A DNA stretch of 64,000 nucleotides from Micromonospora tulbaghiae (GCF_900091605.1 NZ_FMCQ01000008.1:186001-250000), one strand, 5' to 3'; shown: positions 44,701 to 54,230, counted from the first letter of the stretch. The notes: generated by a model from the sequence alone, not told the origin. Made by a program: numbers and translations.

Positions 44701-45716
44701 CCCTGCGCTGGTCGGACTTCCGGCCGGCGATCCGCGACCTGTTCGGCTCCCGGCTGGAGTTGCGCCTCGGCGACCCGGCCGACTCGGTGGTGGTCAAGCG
44801 GGCGCTGGCGGCCACCGTGCCGGAGGAGCGTCCGGGACGCGGCATCACGGCGGGCGGACTGCACTTCCTCACCGCCGAACCCCGTGTGGAGGCGCTCGGC
44901 GCGGAGACCGCCGATCTGGTGAAGGCGGTCGCCGGCGCGTGGACCGGTCCGTCCGCGCCCCGGGTGCGGTTGCTTCCGCCGGTGCTGCCGTACGCCGAGC
45001 TGGACCAGAACGCGACGAGCGGGCTGGCGTTCCCGATCGGCGTGGCCGAGGCGGACCTGTCCCAGGTGGTGCTGGACTTCGCCACCGAGCCGAACTTCGT
45101 GGTCTTCGGCGACGCCGAGTGCGGCAAGTCGTCGTTCCTGCGCGCGCTGGCCACCTCGATCGTCAACCGGTTCACCCCGGAGCAGGCCCGGGTGATGCTT
45201 GTGGACTACCGGCGCAGCCTGATGGGCGTGATCGAGACCCCGCACCTGATCGGGTACGGCACCGCCGCGCCGCACACCGCCGAGCTGATCGAGTCGGCGG
45301 CCGGCTATCTCCACGGGCGGCAGCCGGGCCCGGAGGTGACCCCGGCGCAGCTGCGCAGCCGGTCGTGGTGGAAGGGGCCGGAGCTGTTCGTGCTCGTGGA
45401 CGACTACGACCTGGTGGCCGGCGGGCCGACGAACCCGTTGCGGGCGCTGGAGGAACACCTGCCGCACGCGCGGGACGTGGGGCTGCACCTGGTGCTGGCG
45501 CGGCGTACCGGCGGCGCCGGGCGGACCGCGTACGAGCCGATCGTGCAGCGGCTGCGCGAGCTGTCCACGGCCGGGCTGGTGATGTCGGGCGGGCCGGAGG
45601 AGGGTGCGCTCGTCGGTCAGGTCAAGGCGGGGCCGCTGCCCCCGGGGCGGGCGCGTCTGGTCACCCGCCGGGAGGGGGTGCGCCTGGTGCAACTGGCGCA
45701 TCTCCCGCCCGGGTGA
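41778..45716 (+). CDS. eccC: Type VII secretion ATPase EccC (EccCa-EccCb fused)
   Basis: 1312 residues. Two N-terminal helices, DUF region, then three FtsK/SpoIIIE ATPase domains. P-loops: GATGSGKSE (about 483-491, intact), GTTRSGRSS (about 832-840, Arg for Lys) and GDAECGKSS (about 1111-1119, intact). Recognises and drives export of WXG100 substrates. GTG start after GGGAGGG. Confidence 0.96.
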   Translation: MSTVVIKRPPRRPAPEIPVGELPVEAPPEIPAAAGGRWQQALMVLPMLGGTVAMAMMFGRGGGAYSYVVGGMFGLSSLAMLVTTWGSAGPKKSELMAARREYLRHLATLRRRVRETAGAQRAGLSYRHPEPGRLWSTVDSHRVWERRPGDPDFAVVRVGVGPQTLATPLVPPVTRPLEELEPMTAGALRRFLDAYSVVPDLPVALSLRSFARVFVRGPAGPVRGAGSPATQALARAVLTQLAVFHAPDELLIAVCAGPERRTVWEWVKWLPHAHHPARTDALGPVRLVTSSAADLERLLDDVLGARSRFSPHGTATDGPHVVVVLDGGDLTGATDLAGDGGVDAVTVLDLDTPPPRLLDRYALLLDLVDGRLHSHSAEGHAEVGAADALAPADAEAVARRLAPLRLAGTVRGPDAPPGAELGLPELLGLGDPESFTAEQGWAPRAARDRLRVPIGVGADGGAIDLDLKESAQDGMGPHGLLIGATGSGKSELLRTLVLGLAATHSSEQLNFVLVDFKGGATFAPFERLPHTAAVITNLADALPLVDRMVDAINGELMRRQELLRRAGNFASVRDYERARAAGSPLAPLPSLLLICDEFSELLSAKPDFIDLFVQIGRLGRSLGVHLLLASQRLEEGRLRGLDTHLSYRIGLRTFSALESRTVLGVPDAYELPRSPGHGYLRSGTDPLVRFRTAYVSGAVRRRGGAVGASGTGEARVLTFSTHLVPVPEPPEPVAPPAEDDGGETLLDLLVDRLAGQGPPAHQVWLPPLDASPALDELLGPVGADPVRGLTVANPELHGALQVPVAVVDKPFEQRRDLLWLALDGAAGHVAVVGTTRSGRSSLLRTLVCALALTHTPAEVQVYCLDFGSGTLGTLRDLPHVGGVSGRTDGTAVRRTVGEVAGLLAERERRFAEAGVESMAAWRRRRAAGAPDPFGDVFLVVDGWNTLRGEYEDLEPLVTELATRGLAYGVHVVASALRWSDFRPAIRDLFGSRLELRLGDPADSVVVKRALAATVPEERPGRGITAGGLHFLTAEPRVEALGAETADLVKAVAGAWTGPSAPRVRLLPPVLPYAELDQNATSGLAFPIGVAEADLSQVVLDFATEPNFVVFGDAECGKSSFLRALATSIVNRFTPEQARVMLVDYRRSLMGVIETPHLIGYGTAAPHTAELIESAAGYLHGRQPGPEVTPAQLRSRSWWKGPELFVLVDDYDLVAGGPTNPLRALEEHLPHARDVGLHLVLARRTGGAGRTAYEPIVQRLRELSTAGLVMSGGPEEGALVGQVKAGPLPPGRARLVTRREGVRLVQLAHLPPG

Positions 45717-45765
45717 TCCGCCTTGCGGAGTTGCCCCGTGACGGTCGGGACAACCGGTAATCTCC

Positions 45766-47118
45766 GTGCAGCATGTGTCTGACGCGACCGAACGGCTGGG
45801 GAATGTGACAGGGGATCGGCAGGGACCACCCGGTGGGCCGCCCCGGCGTCTCGCCGGACGCGCGTTGCTCGCCGCCGTGTCGGCGCTGGTCGCCGTGGCC
45901 GGTCCGCTGACGCCGCCGGCCCATGCCGCACCCGCCGCCCCGGCCACAGTGGCGCGGCCGTGGGTGAGCCCCGACCGCCTGCTGCGCACCGACCAGGTGC
46001 GCGACGAGCAGTGGCAGCTGGAGGAGTTGCGGGCGAAGACCGCCTGGCGCACCTCGACCGGGCGTGGCGTGGTGGTCGCGGTGATCGACTCCGGTGTGGA
46101 CGGCGCCCACGCCGACCTGGCCGGCCAGGTGCTGCCCGGCCTGGACCTGGTGACGCCGGACGGCTCGGACGGCCCGGACCCGGTGGGGCACGGCACCACT
46201 GTCGCCGGGCTGATCGCCGGGCGGGCCGACGACGACCGGGGCGTGGTGGGGCTGGCGCCGGACGCCAAGATCCTTCCGGTCCGGGTCCTCGACGCCGAGA
46301 ACCGCTACGACGACGCGCTGGTCATCGCCAAGGCGGTGCGCTGGGCCGTCGACAACGGTGCCCAGGTGGTCAACCTGTCGCTCGGCGGCAGCAGCGACAA
46401 CCCGGCCCTGGCCGCGGCGCTGGACTACGCGTTCGCCCGGGACGTGGTGGTGGTCGCCTGCACCGGCAACCTGGCCACCTCGACGACCACCGAGGTCTGG
46501 TACCCGGCCCGGGAGCCGGGTGTGCTCGCGGTCGCCGGGCTGGAGCGGACCAGCGAGAACCTCTGGTCCGGCTCGATCACGGGTCACGAGACGGTGCTCA
46601 GCGCCCCGGCCACCGGGCTCTACGGCGCCCGGCCGGAGGGCTACTGGCGGGTGCAGGGGACGAGCTTCGCCGCACCGCTCGTCGCCGCGACCGCTGCCCT
46701 GGTCCGCGCGCGTTATCCGAAGATGTCGGCCGGGGACGTGGTCAACCGGCTGATCGCCACCGCCCGGGATCTCGGCCCGACCGGCCGGGACGACCGGTTC
46801 GGCTACGGCCTGGTCGACCCGGTGGCCGCGCTCACCGCCGACGTGCCGTCGGTGGGTCACAACCCGCTCGACGACAACGCCTCCCCCGGCGTGGTGGGCT
46901 TCGGTCCGGCGCCCGGCGACGGGCGGGACTCCCGGGCCGCCGCGGCGGGCCGGGGTGGCGACCCGCTCGGGCGTACGGCGGAGGCCTGGAACGCCCGGCC
47001 GGCGGGCCAGACGGACGTCTCCGCGCCGGAGCGGCTCTGGACCGGACTGGCCCTGTTCGTCGCGCTCGTCACCGGCACCGCGTTGATGGTTCGCCGGTTC
47101 CGGCAGACCCGTCGCTGA
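45766..47118 (+). CDS. mycP: Mycosin, subtilisin-like type VII serine protease
   Basis: 450 residues. Signal peptide near residues 28-55, subtilase catalytic triad: Asp108 (VIDSGVD), His142 (GHGTTVAGL) and Ser300 (GTSFAAP). One C-terminal helix (LWTGLALFVALVTGTALMV) anchors it. Part of the ESX membrane complex, possibly processing substrates. GTG is the longest choice; a GTG at 45805 with GGGGA upstream is a plausible alternative. Confidence 0.93.
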   Translation: MQHVSDATERLGNVTGDRQGPPGGPPRRLAGRALLAAVSALVAVAGPLTPPAHAAPAAPATVARPWVSPDRLLRTDQVRDEQWQLEELRAKTAWRTSTGRGVVVAVIDSGVDGAHADLAGQVLPGLDLVTPDGSDGPDPVGHGTTVAGLIAGRADDDRGVVGLAPDAKILPVRVLDAENRYDDALVIAKAVRWAVDNGAQVVNLSLGGSSDNPALAAALDYAFARDVVVVACTGNLATSTTTEVWYPAREPGVLAVAGLERTSENLWSGSITGHETVLSAPATGLYGARPEGYWRVQGTSFAAPLVAATAALVRARYPKMSAGDVVNRLIATARDLGPTGRDDRFGYGLVDPVAALTADVPSVGHNPLDDNASPGVVGFGPAPGDGRDSRAAAAGRGGDPLGRTAEAWNARPAGQTDVSAPERLWTGLALFVALVTGTALMVRRFRQTRR

Positions 47119-47158
47119 ACCGGTCTGATCCCGCCCCTGGGTGGGTAGGGGAAGCCCC

Positions 47159-47950
47159 ATGGAGACCACCGGGGCGACGGTCACGCACCGGTCGTGGCGG
47201 AGTCGCCGCCTCGACCCCGAGCACTCGCTGGGCCTGCGGCTCAGCCTGACCGTGCTCGCGGCGTTCCTGGTGCTGGTGCCGTTCGCCCTGCTCGCGCTGC
47301 TGGTGCTCGGCGCCTGGCCGCCGCTGCTGCGGCTGGACGCCTCGATCACCGACGCGTTCCACGGGTACGCGCAGGACCATCCCGCCTGGGCCGCTGTGAT
47401 GACGGTCTGGACGCACGTGTTCGGGCCCGGCCCGCTGCGGGTGGCCGCGGTCGTGGTGGTGGTGTGGCTGGTCCGGCGCGGCGCGCCCCGGCTCGCGGTC
47501 TGGGTGGCGGTCACCATGGTCGCCGGCGGGCTGCTCGGCGCGCTGCTCAAGCTGCTCGTCGGCCGGGACCGGCCGGATCTGCTGGATCCGGTGGCCCGCG
47601 CCGCCGGCTACTCCTTCCCGTCCGGTCACGCGCTCAACGCGACGCTGGCGGCGGGCGTGCTGCTGCTGGTGTTCCTGCCGTTCGTGCGGGACAGCCGCCG
47701 GGGCCGGGCCGCGCTGTGGACCGCCGCCCTGCTGGTCACTGTGGTGACCGGGCTCAGCCGGATCGCGCTCGGCGTGCACTGGACCAGCGACGTGGTGGGC
47801 GGCTGGGTGCTCGGGGTGGCGGTGGTGGCCGCGACCTCGGCCGCGTTCGCCACCTGGCGCAGCGGATCCGGGCGGCCGTCCGCCCACCCGCTCCGGGAGG
47901 GGGTCGAGCCGGAGCTGGCCGACCAGCGGCCGGAGGGCGGCCGGGCGTAG
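47159..47950 (+). CDS. PAP2-family phosphatase, canonical
   Basis: 263 residues with about six helices. The three phosphatase motifs are complete: KLLVGRDRP, SFPSGHALN and SRIALGVHWTSD. Likely dephosphorylates undecaprenyl-PP or phosphatidate-like lipids at the membrane. ATG preceded by GGGGAAG. Directly after mycP. Confidence 0.88.
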   Translation: METTGATVTHRSWRSRRLDPEHSLGLRLSLTVLAAFLVLVPFALLALLVLGAWPPLLRLDASITDAFHGYAQDHPAWAAVMTVWTHVFGPGPLRVAAVVVVVWLVRRGAPRLAVWVAVTMVAGGLLGALLKLLVGRDRPDLLDPVARAAGYSFPSGHALNATLAAGVLLLVFLPFVRDSRRGRAALWTAALLVTVVTGLSRIALGVHWTSDVVGGWVLGVAVVAATSAAFATWRSGSGRPSAHPLREGVEPELADQRPEGGRA

Positions 47951-47980
47951 CCGGACCTCCGCCGGGGTACAGGCGAGCTC

Positions 47981-48706
47981 ATGTCCGATGTCGTGATCCG
48001 AGTCACCCGGCGTGTCCTGCTGCCGCTGGCTCTGCTCTTCGCACTGATGGTGGGCCTGGGCCTGCTGGTGACCCGGGTGCTGGCCCACACCTGGCCGTTC
48101 ACCGTGGAGGACACGGTCAACCGGGAGCTGGCCGGCGACCGGACGACGGGTTGGAACGACGTCTCACTGGTGTTCAGCACGCTCGCCAGCACCCAGATGA
48201 TCGTGGTGGTGACGGTACTGGCGGCGCTGGTGCTGCGGCTGGTGCTGCACCGCTGGCGGGAACCGCTGTTTCTATGCGCGGCGGTGACAGCGCAGGCGCT
48301 GATCTTCCTGTCCACCACCATGGCCATCGACCGGAACCGTCCGGCCGTCGCGCACATGGACGCCTCCCCGCCCACGTCCAGCTTCCCGTCCGGGCACACC
48401 TCGGCGGCGACCGCGCTCTACGTCGGTCTCGCGGTGCTGCTGGCGCTGCGGGCACGCAGCACCCCGGCCAAGGTCGGCTGGTGGACGCTGCTGGTGCTGG
48501 TGCCGATCGGCGTGGCGCTCACCCGGATGTACCGGGGCATGCACCACCCCAGCGACGTGGTCGCCTCGTTCCTCAACGGCGGCGCCTGCGTGGCGATCAT
48601 GGCGCGGGCGGTACTCGACCGCACGCTCACCTGGGGTCGCGCCCGGCTGCCGCTGTCCCGCTCCGGGGACGAGGCGGCACCGGCGCGAGCACCGGCGGGT
48701 GGCTGA
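47981..48706 (+). CDS. PAP2-family phosphatase, variant
   Basis: 241 residues, about six helices. SFPSGHTSA is intact and TRMYRGMHHPSD fits motif 3 with Thr for Ser. The motif 1 region (AIDRNRP) keeps RP but lacks the expected Lys. May have altered activity or substrate. Tandem with the canonical PAP2 gene, 30 bp apart. Confidence 0.82.
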   Translation: MSDVVIRVTRRVLLPLALLFALMVGLGLLVTRVLAHTWPFTVEDTVNRELAGDRTTGWNDVSLVFSTLASTQMIVVVTVLAALVLRLVLHRWREPLFLCAAVTAQALIFLSTTMAIDRNRPAVAHMDASPPTSSFPSGHTSAATALYVGLAVLLALRARSTPAKVGWWTLLVLVPIGVALTRMYRGMHHPSDVVASFLNGGACVAIMARAVLDRTLTWGRARLPLSRSGDEAAPARAPAGG

Positions 48707-48721
48707 GCGCCGCCGGCCGGC

Positions 48722-49900
48722 TCAGGTGCAGTCGCCGGTGGCCACTCCCCGGGTACGCTCCGCGCCCGCGAGCGCCACCGGTCGCGCCTCGGCGGCGGTC
48801 ACCGCGAAGCCGGTGTTCGGGTCGTCCGCCGCCGCCGCGAAGATCACGCCGAGCACCAGGCCGTTCGAGGAGACCAGCGGGCCGCCGGAGTTGCCGCTGC
48901 GCACCAGCGCCCGGATCGTGTAGATCTCCCGGTTGACGTCGCCGGTCGAGTAGATGTCCGGGCCGGTGATCCGGTCGACGTCCCGGATCCGGGCCGGGCG
49001 GGCGTCGTACGGGCCGTCGAGCGGGAACCCGAGCACGATCGCGTCCGCGCCGGTCGCGGCCGGACCGGCGGCGAAGCGCAGCGACGGTCCGGGCAGCCCG
49101 GGTACGTAGAGCACCGCGAGATCCCGGTCCGGGTCGTAGACCACCACCTCGCCGTCGTACCGCTCGCCGCGCAGTTCCACGGCCACCGAGCGGGTGCCGG
49201 CCACCACGTGCGCGTTGGTCATCACCCGGTCGTCGGCGTACACGAAGCCGGAGCCCTCGATGCGCCGCGAGCAGCTCGGCGCGGAGCCGAGCACCTTCAC
49301 CACCGACCGCCTGCTGTTCTGCACCACCTGGGAGTTGGCCAGCGCCGGGTCGGGCGGCGCGACCTGCCGGGCCCGGGTCGGCGCGAGGTCGCCGAACACG
49401 TCCGGGAAGCCGTTTGTGTCGACCGTGTCGCGCAGTGCCGTGGACAGGTCCTGCGCCCTGTCCGGCAGCACCTGGTCGACGACGGTGAGCAGCGCGCTGT
49501 TGCGCACCGAGGAGGCCAGCCACGGCACCGAGGAGGAGCCGAGCGGCACGGCGACCAGCCACGCCACGAGCATCACCGCGACGACCGAGATGAACGCGCC
49601 GCCGACGTCGTCGATCTTCCGCCCGGCCGGCCCGGTGATGGCGGCCCGGAGATTGGAGCCGAGCCAGCCGGCCAGCGCCTGCCCCAGCACCGCGAGCCCG
49701 AAGATCGCCACCAGGGAGATCAGCACGCGCGTGCCGCTCGTCGTGAACTGCTGCGCGATCAGCGGCCCGACCTGGAGGCCGAGCAGCGCGCCCAGGAAGA
49801 AGCCGGAGAACGACAGGGCCCCGATGACGAAGCCCTGACGGTATCCGCTGATCGCGAACACGAGCATGAGCAGAAGAAGGACGAGATCCACGGCGGACAC
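48722..49900 (-). CDS. MarP-like membrane serine protease
   Basis: 392 residues. Four N-terminal helices (CvpA-like, residues about 1-125), then a trypsin-like domain with His231 (TNAHVVAG), Asp260 (DRDLAVL) and Ser338 (SGNSGG). Cys210 and Cys391 match the redox-sensing disulfide of mycobacterial MarP, which is needed for acid and oxidative stress resistance. GTG start; the next GTG three codons in is possible. Confidence 0.93.
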   Translation of the reverse strand: MSAVDLVLLLLMLVFAISGYRQGFVIGALSFSGFFLGALLGLQVGPLIAQQFTTSGTRVLISLVAIFGLAVLGQALAGWLGSNLRAAITGPAGRKIDDVGGAFISVVAVMLVAWLVAVPLGSSSVPWLASSVRNSALLTVVDQVLPDRAQDLSTALRDTVDTNGFPDVFGDLAPTRARQVAPPDPALANSQVVQNSRRSVVKVLGSAPSCSRRIEGSGFVYADDRVMTNAHVVAGTRSVAVELRGERYDGEVVVYDPDRDLAVLYVPGLPGPSLRFAAGPAATGADAIVLGFPLDGPYDARPARIRDVDRITGPDIYSTGDVNREIYTIRALVRSGNSGGPLVSSNGLVLGVIFAAAADDPNTGFAVTAAEARPVALAGAERTRGVATGDCT

Positions 49901-49976
49901 GCCCCAAGGGTACGGGCACCGGGCCCGCGGTCGGCTCAGCGCTCGCGGAACGTGACCCGGGGATGCGTACGGGTGA

Positions 49977-50669
49977 TCACCGCACCGGGCTCTCGTCGGC
50001 CGCCTCGGTGCCCGCCGACGGAGCGGGCGTGGCGTCCACCGGCGGCAGGTCCACCACGCGCGAGTGCGGCCAGGGCCGGGACCAGCCGCCCATCTCCAGC
50101 AGCCGGTCGATCACGCCCGCGGTGAAGCCCCAGACGAGCATGCCACGTGCGGAGAAGGCGGGACCGATCCAGCCGCTCGGGTGGCGTACCCGCATGCGGT
50201 TGTCCGGGTCGACCAGCTCGCTGACCGGCAGCCGGGCCACGTGCGCGACCTCGGCCGGCTCGCGCGGGTGCACCGGGTGCGGGTCGTGCCACCAGGCGAG
50301 CACCGGGGTGACCACGAAGTCGCTGACCGGGATCCAGAGCCGGGGCAGCTCGGCCAGCACCGTCACGCTGCCCGGGTCGAGGCCGACCTCCTCGTTCGCC
50401 TCGCGCAGCGCGGTGGCGCGGGCGTCCGCGTCCTCCGGGTCGGCCGCCCCGCCCGGGAAGGCCGGCTGCCCGGCGTGGTTGCGCAGCGTCGCGGCGCGCT
50501 GGAGGACGAGCACGTCCGGCCCGGCGCCGGGCTCCTCGCCGAGCAGCACCAGCACGGCGCTCTCCCGGCCGCCGCTCTCCGGCGTGACGATGCGGGTGAA
50601 GTCCTCCGCCCGCGCGGTGCCGAGCCGGCCCAGCAGCGGGTCGAACCACCCGGGTGGCCGTCGGGTCAT
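49977..50669 (-). CDS. Nudix hydrolase, CoA-pyrophosphatase type
   Basis: 230 residues. The full Nudix box is GGAADPEDADARATALREANEEVG; upstream LRNHAGQPAFPGG matches CoA-diphosphatase (NudL) members. Linked to CoA metabolism possibly. The ATG overlaps the TlpA-like gene's stop (ATGA), forming a coupled nth-tlpA-nudix set. Confidence 0.9.
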   Translation of the reverse strand: MTRRPPGWFDPLLGRLGTARAEDFTRIVTPESGGRESAVLVLLGEEPGAGPDVLVLQRAATLRNHAGQPAFPGGAADPEDADARATALREANEEVGLDPGSVTVLAELPRLWIPVSDFVVTPVLAWWHDPHPVHPREPAEVAHVARLPVSELVDPDNRMRVRHPSGWIGPAFSARGMLVWGFTAGVIDRLLEMGGWSRPWPHSRVVDLPPVDATPAPSAGTEAADESPVR

Positions 50670-51268
50670 ACCCGCACCCCGAGGTGGCGCTGGAGCAGCG
50701 CGGCGAGGCGGGCGTCGTCGAGCGCGCCGGTCGCGTCGGTGTGCCGGATCCGCCCGTCGGCGTCGACCAGCACCGTCAGCGGGAACGCGTTGCGTTCGAG
50801 CGCACGCTGGAACGCGTCGCCCTGGTCGAGCAGCATCGGGAAGTCGACGCCGTAGTCCTCGCCGATGGACTGCGCTCCGCCGCGGCTGTCCCGGCTGTTC
50901 ACGCCGATCACCTGGAACCGGCCGTCGGCCCGCTCGCTGAGCCGCTGGAAGGCGGGCAGTTCCTTGCGGCACGGCGGGCACCAGGACGCCCACACGTTGA
51001 TCACCGCCGGACCCTTGACGTCGCGCAGACTTACCGGCGTGCCGCCGGTGAAGCAGTTGAGCGTCAAGTCGGGTAGCTGGTCCCCGGCCTTGCCGGCCGG
51101 CGCCGGGGACGCCGAGGCGGGCGCGACCGTCAGCGGGGTGCAGTCGGCGAACGGCGAGGGACGCTCGGCCCGGGTCGCCGGCGCGGGGCGTTCCGGCTGC
51201 TCGGCCGTGGCGGTGCAGCCCGCCGCCGCCAGCAGCAGCGGGGCGAGCAGGAACGCGAGCCGGCGCAT
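50666..51268 (-). CDS. TlpA/ResA-like thioredoxin lipoprotein
   Basis: About 200 residues. Lipoprotein signal ending LLLAAAGC, a Pro/Ala linker, then a thioredoxin fold with WASWCPPCRKELPAF. Extracytoplasmic thiol-disulfide exchange, e.g. cytochrome maturation or protein repair. ATG (or GTG one codon before) overlaps nth's stop. Confidence 0.9.
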   Translation of the reverse strand: MRRLAFLLAPLLLAAAGCTATAEQPERPAPATRAERPSPFADCTPLTVAPASASPAPAGKAGDQLPDLTLNCFTGGTPVSLRDVKGPAVINVWASWCPPCRKELPAFQRLSERADGRFQVIGVNSRDSRGGAQSIGEDYGVDFPMLLDQGDAFQRALERNAFPLTVLVDADGRIRHTDATGALDDARLAALLQRHLGVRV

Positions 51269-52047
51269 CACGGCACGTCCGCCGCGGCCGCCTGCTGCGG
51301 CACCAGGTCGGGATCGAGGCCGACGGCCACCGCCAGGTCACGGGCGCGGGGCCCCTTGAGCAGCTTGGCCGCGGCGGCCGGCTCGGTCGGCCCGGTGCCG
51401 TACGCGGGGCACAGCTTCGCCAGCGTGCACGCGCCGCAGGCGGGCTTGCGGGCGTGGCAGACCCGGCGGCCGTGGAAGATCACCCGGTGCGACAGCATCG
51501 TCCAGTCGCGCTTGGGGTAGAGCGCGCCGATCGCGTGCTCGATCTTGACCGGGTCGGTCTCGGTGGTGAGCTGCCACCGCTGCACCAGCCGCTGGAAGTG
51601 GGTGTCGACGGTGATGCCGGGGACGCCGAAGGCGTTGCCGAGGATGACGTTGGCGGTCTTGCGGCCGATCCCCGGCAGGGTCACCAGGTCGGCCAGCCGG
51701 CCGGGCACCTCGCCGTCGTACCGCTCGCAGAGCGCCCGCCCGAGGTTGATCAGGGAGCTGGTCTTGTTGCGGTAGAACCCGGTGGGCCGGATCATCTCCT
51801 CCAGCTCGGCGCGGTCCGCCCCGGCGTAGTCGGCGGCGGTGCGGTAGCGGGCGAACAGCTTCGGCGTGACCTCGTTGACCTTCTTGTCGGTGCACTGGGC
51901 GGACAGGATCGTCGCCACTGCGAGCTCCAGCGCGTTGGAGTGGTCGAGTTCACAGTGCGCGTCGGGGTGCGTCTCGGTCAGCACGCGGCCGATGCGCCGG
52001 GCGCGGCGCGTACGGCCGAGGTCGGTCTCGGGGGAGCGCGTGGTCAC
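51268..52047 (-). CDS. nth: Endonuclease III
   Basis: 259 residues. Base-excision repair glycosylase/AP lyase for oxidised pyrimidines. The HhH motif with catalytic Lys is [10 protein letters not shown], the catalytic Asp is in TVDTHFQR, and the iron-sulfur cluster is [17 protein letters not shown]. Start by homology. Confidence 0.96.
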   Translation of the reverse strand: MTTRSPETDLGRTRRARRIGRVLTETHPDAHCELDHSNALELAVATILSAQCTDKKVNEVTPKLFARYRTAADYAGADRAELEEMIRPTGFYRNKTSSLINLGRALCERYDGEVPGRLADLVTLPGIGRKTANVILGNAFGVPGITVDTHFQRLVQRWQLTTETDPVKIEHAIGALYPKRDWTMLSHRVIFHGRRVCHARKPACGACTLAKLCPAYGTGPTEPAAAAKLLKGPRARDLAVAVGLDPDLVPQQAAAADVP

Positions 52048-52106
52048 GTCGGCCAGCCTACGTCGCGGGGCCGACGCTCCGGCGGCTCGGCGCGGCCGGG
52101 GTGCGC

Positions 52107-53348
52107 TCAGCCACCCGCCGGTGCGGTGATCTTGCCGGTCCCGTCGAGCTTCGCGCCGGTGTCCGGGAAGTCCGCCCGGTTCAGCTCGCGGACCAGTCCG
52201 AGGCCGCGGTTCTGCCGGTCGACCGACGGACGGCCCACGCCGTTCATCACCGTGGAGGTGAACGTGCCGCCGGCGAACTTCCCCTCGGCGGTGAGCGACA
52301 CCTTGAGCACGCCGCCCCAGCCGAGCCGGCCCGAGCTGTTCAGCGACTTGCCGCCACCGGCGAAGTTGCCGAGGCTGTACGCGATCAGCCGCCCCTTGTA
52401 GAACTCCATCCCGCGCAGCACGTGCGGGCCGTGCCCGATGACCAGGTCGGCGCCGGCGTCGATGACGGTCCGGGAGAAGCGGACCGGGTCACCGCGGTTC
52501 TCGCCGAAGAACATCTCGGTACCCGGCTTCACCCGGGTCTTGTCGGCACCCTCGGCGCCCATGTGTACCTGCACCACCACGATCTGGGCGGACTCCTTGG
52601 CCATCTCGACCACCTGCTTGGCGGCGTTCAGGTCGACCAGGCTGTTGGACCAGGGGTAGGACGAGAAGCCCACCACGGCGACCTTGATGCCCTTGACGTC
52701 CACCACGGTGATCTCGCCCGGCGCACCGGTGTGCTTGAGCCCGTGCGCCTCCAGCGCCGACTGGGTGTTCTCGTAGCCCTGGCGGCCGTAGTCGTAGCCG
52801 TGGTTGTTGGCCTGGTTGAGCAGCTGGAACCCGGCCGACCGCAGGTGCGCGGCGTAACCGGGCGGCGCGCGGAACTGGTAGCAGTTCTTCGGCTCCGGGC
52901 CGCACTTGCCGGCGCCGGTGTCGTCGGTGAGCGGCTCCTCCAGGTTGCCCATCACCAGGTCGCCCTTGAGCGCCGACTTGACGTCGTCGAAGAAGCCCTT
53001 GCCGCCGTTGGGCGGCAGCCGGTCCGGCGCGTTGCCCATGATCACGTCACCGGTCGCGGTGAGCGAGATCGACGGTTCCTTCGACGCGTCCGGCGCCGCC
53101 GGCTGGTCACCTGTCTGGGGCCCGGCCGAGCCGGTCGATCCGCCGCCCTGTCCCGCCTGCCACCTGGGGTCGCCGCCGGACCCGCCGGTGTCCCCGCCGC
53201 AGCCGGCGACGAACAGGACCGCGACGAGCGCGGCGAACGCGGCCAGGCGCCGACCGGGCACCGCGCGACGCGGGCCGGGAACGGCAGCGGGCGGTCCGGC
53301 GACGGCGGCGCGGAGGGTACGGGGCACAGAACGGGCGGGAGCGTACAT
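52107..53348 (-). CDS. CapA-family lipoprotein (PgsA/poly-gamma-glutamate-type phosphoesterase fold)
   Basis: 413 residues. Lipobox LFVAGC, Gly/Ser linker, then the CapA domain: [35 protein letters not shown] and [27 protein letters not shown]. Members are metallophosphoesterase-like surface proteins. Substrate unknown. ATG in front of an Arg-rich n-region. Confidence 0.85.
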   Translation of the reverse strand: MYAPARSVPRTLRAAVAGPPAAVPGPRRAVPGRRLAAFAALVAVLFVAGCGGDTGGSGGDPRWQAGQGGGSTGSAGPQTGDQPAAPDASKEPSISLTATGDVIMGNAPDRLPPNGGKGFFDDVKSALKGDLVMGNLEEPLTDDTGAGKCGPEPKNCYQFRAPPGYAAHLRSAGFQLLNQANNHGYDYGRQGYENTQSALEAHGLKHTGAPGEITVVDVKGIKVAVVGFSSYPWSNSLVDLNAAKQVVEMAKESAQIVVVQVHMGAEGADKTRVKPGTEMFFGENRGDPVRFSRTVIDAGADLVIGHGPHVLRGMEFYKGRLIAYSLGNFAGGGKSLNSSGRLGWGGVLKVSLTAEGKFAGGTFTSTVMNGVGRPSVDRQNRGLGLVRELNRADFPDTGAKLDGTGKITAPAGG

Positions 53349-53433
53349 CGTCGGCGACGCTACCGTCCCCGGGACGCCGCGACGAGGGCCGATCGGTCGG
53401 AAAACCCGGCGCGCCGGATATGACCCGTCCATG

Positions 53434-54129
53434 TCAGCCCGCCCGCCGGTCGGACCAGGGCACGACGGTCCCGGCGCCGCCGGAGCGGACGGCGGCGTGC
53501 ACGGCCCGGGCCAGCGGCGCGCCCCAGGCCGACCGGGGACCGCCGTACGGGGCCGGATCCCCGTCGGCCGGGCAGAGCACCGTCACCGCGTCGGTGGGGG
53601 TGCCGGTGGCCGGCAGTCCCAGTTCCCAGATCGCCTGCGCCTTCGCCTCGGTGGCGGTGGCCACGGCGTTGACCAGGGCGGCGTCGCCGAGCCGCACCGG
53701 CACGTACGCGACGATGTTGACAGTGCCGACGTGCTGCGCGGGCCGGGCCGGTTCGCTCGCGGCGGGCGGCGCCGGCTCGGGCGCGGCGGCCCACACCGGC
53801 GTGCCCAGGCCCACCGTCGCCCAGACCCGGACGCCGCCGTCGGTGCGGCGGACCACCTCGGTCACGTCCACGCCGGTCAGCAGACCGACCCCGGGGCCGT
53901 CCAGTTCGAGGCCGTGCGCCAGCTCGGCCAGGTGCGCGGCGGGGTCGTCCCGGTCGTACGACATCGGCACCGTCGCGTTCAGCACCCACCCGCGGACGCC
54001 GATCCCCCCGCCCAGCGGCGCGGAGCCGACCGCCAGCAGCGGCGCCTCGGCCCGCCAGGCCAGCATCGGGATGTCCCACCCGGATTCGGACCGGCTGGTC
54101 AGGAACGGCTCACACAGCACGCCGGTCAC
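53434..54129 (-). CDS. cbiZ: Adenosylcobinamide amidohydrolase-like protein
   Basis: 231 residues. CbiZ family, from 'IGVRGWVLNATVPMSYDRDDP' and 'GTVNIVAYVPVRLGDAALVNAVATATEAKAQAIWELG' with 'GTPTDAVTVLCP'. In corrinoid salvage the enzyme removes the aminopropanol-type side chain. No other cobalamin gene or riboswitch is nearby. A GTG nine bases downstream could be the true start. Confidence 0.82.
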   Translation of the reverse strand: MTGVLCEPFLTSRSESGWDIPMLAWRAEAPLLAVGSAPLGGGIGVRGWVLNATVPMSYDRDDPAAHLAELAHGLELDGPGVGLLTGVDVTEVVRRTDGGVRVWATVGLGTPVWAAAPEPAPPAASEPARPAQHVGTVNIVAYVPVRLGDAALVNAVATATEAKAQAIWELGLPATGTPTDAVTVLCPADGDPAPYGGPRSAWGAPLARAVHAAVRSGGAGTVVPWSDRRAG

Positions 54130-54230
54130 CCTACGATCACAGGAGGGAACGGGTGGCGCCGGGCCGGGCCGGAAGCGGGATCTTAGCTGCTCACCGGGTC
54201 GGGCGGGTTACGCCCAACGATCAAGATTCC

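Noticed and set aside
42987-46268. 1093-codon minus-strand open frame opposite eccC and mycP
   Set aside because: Antisense to conserved type VII genes; low-complexity translation without motifs.
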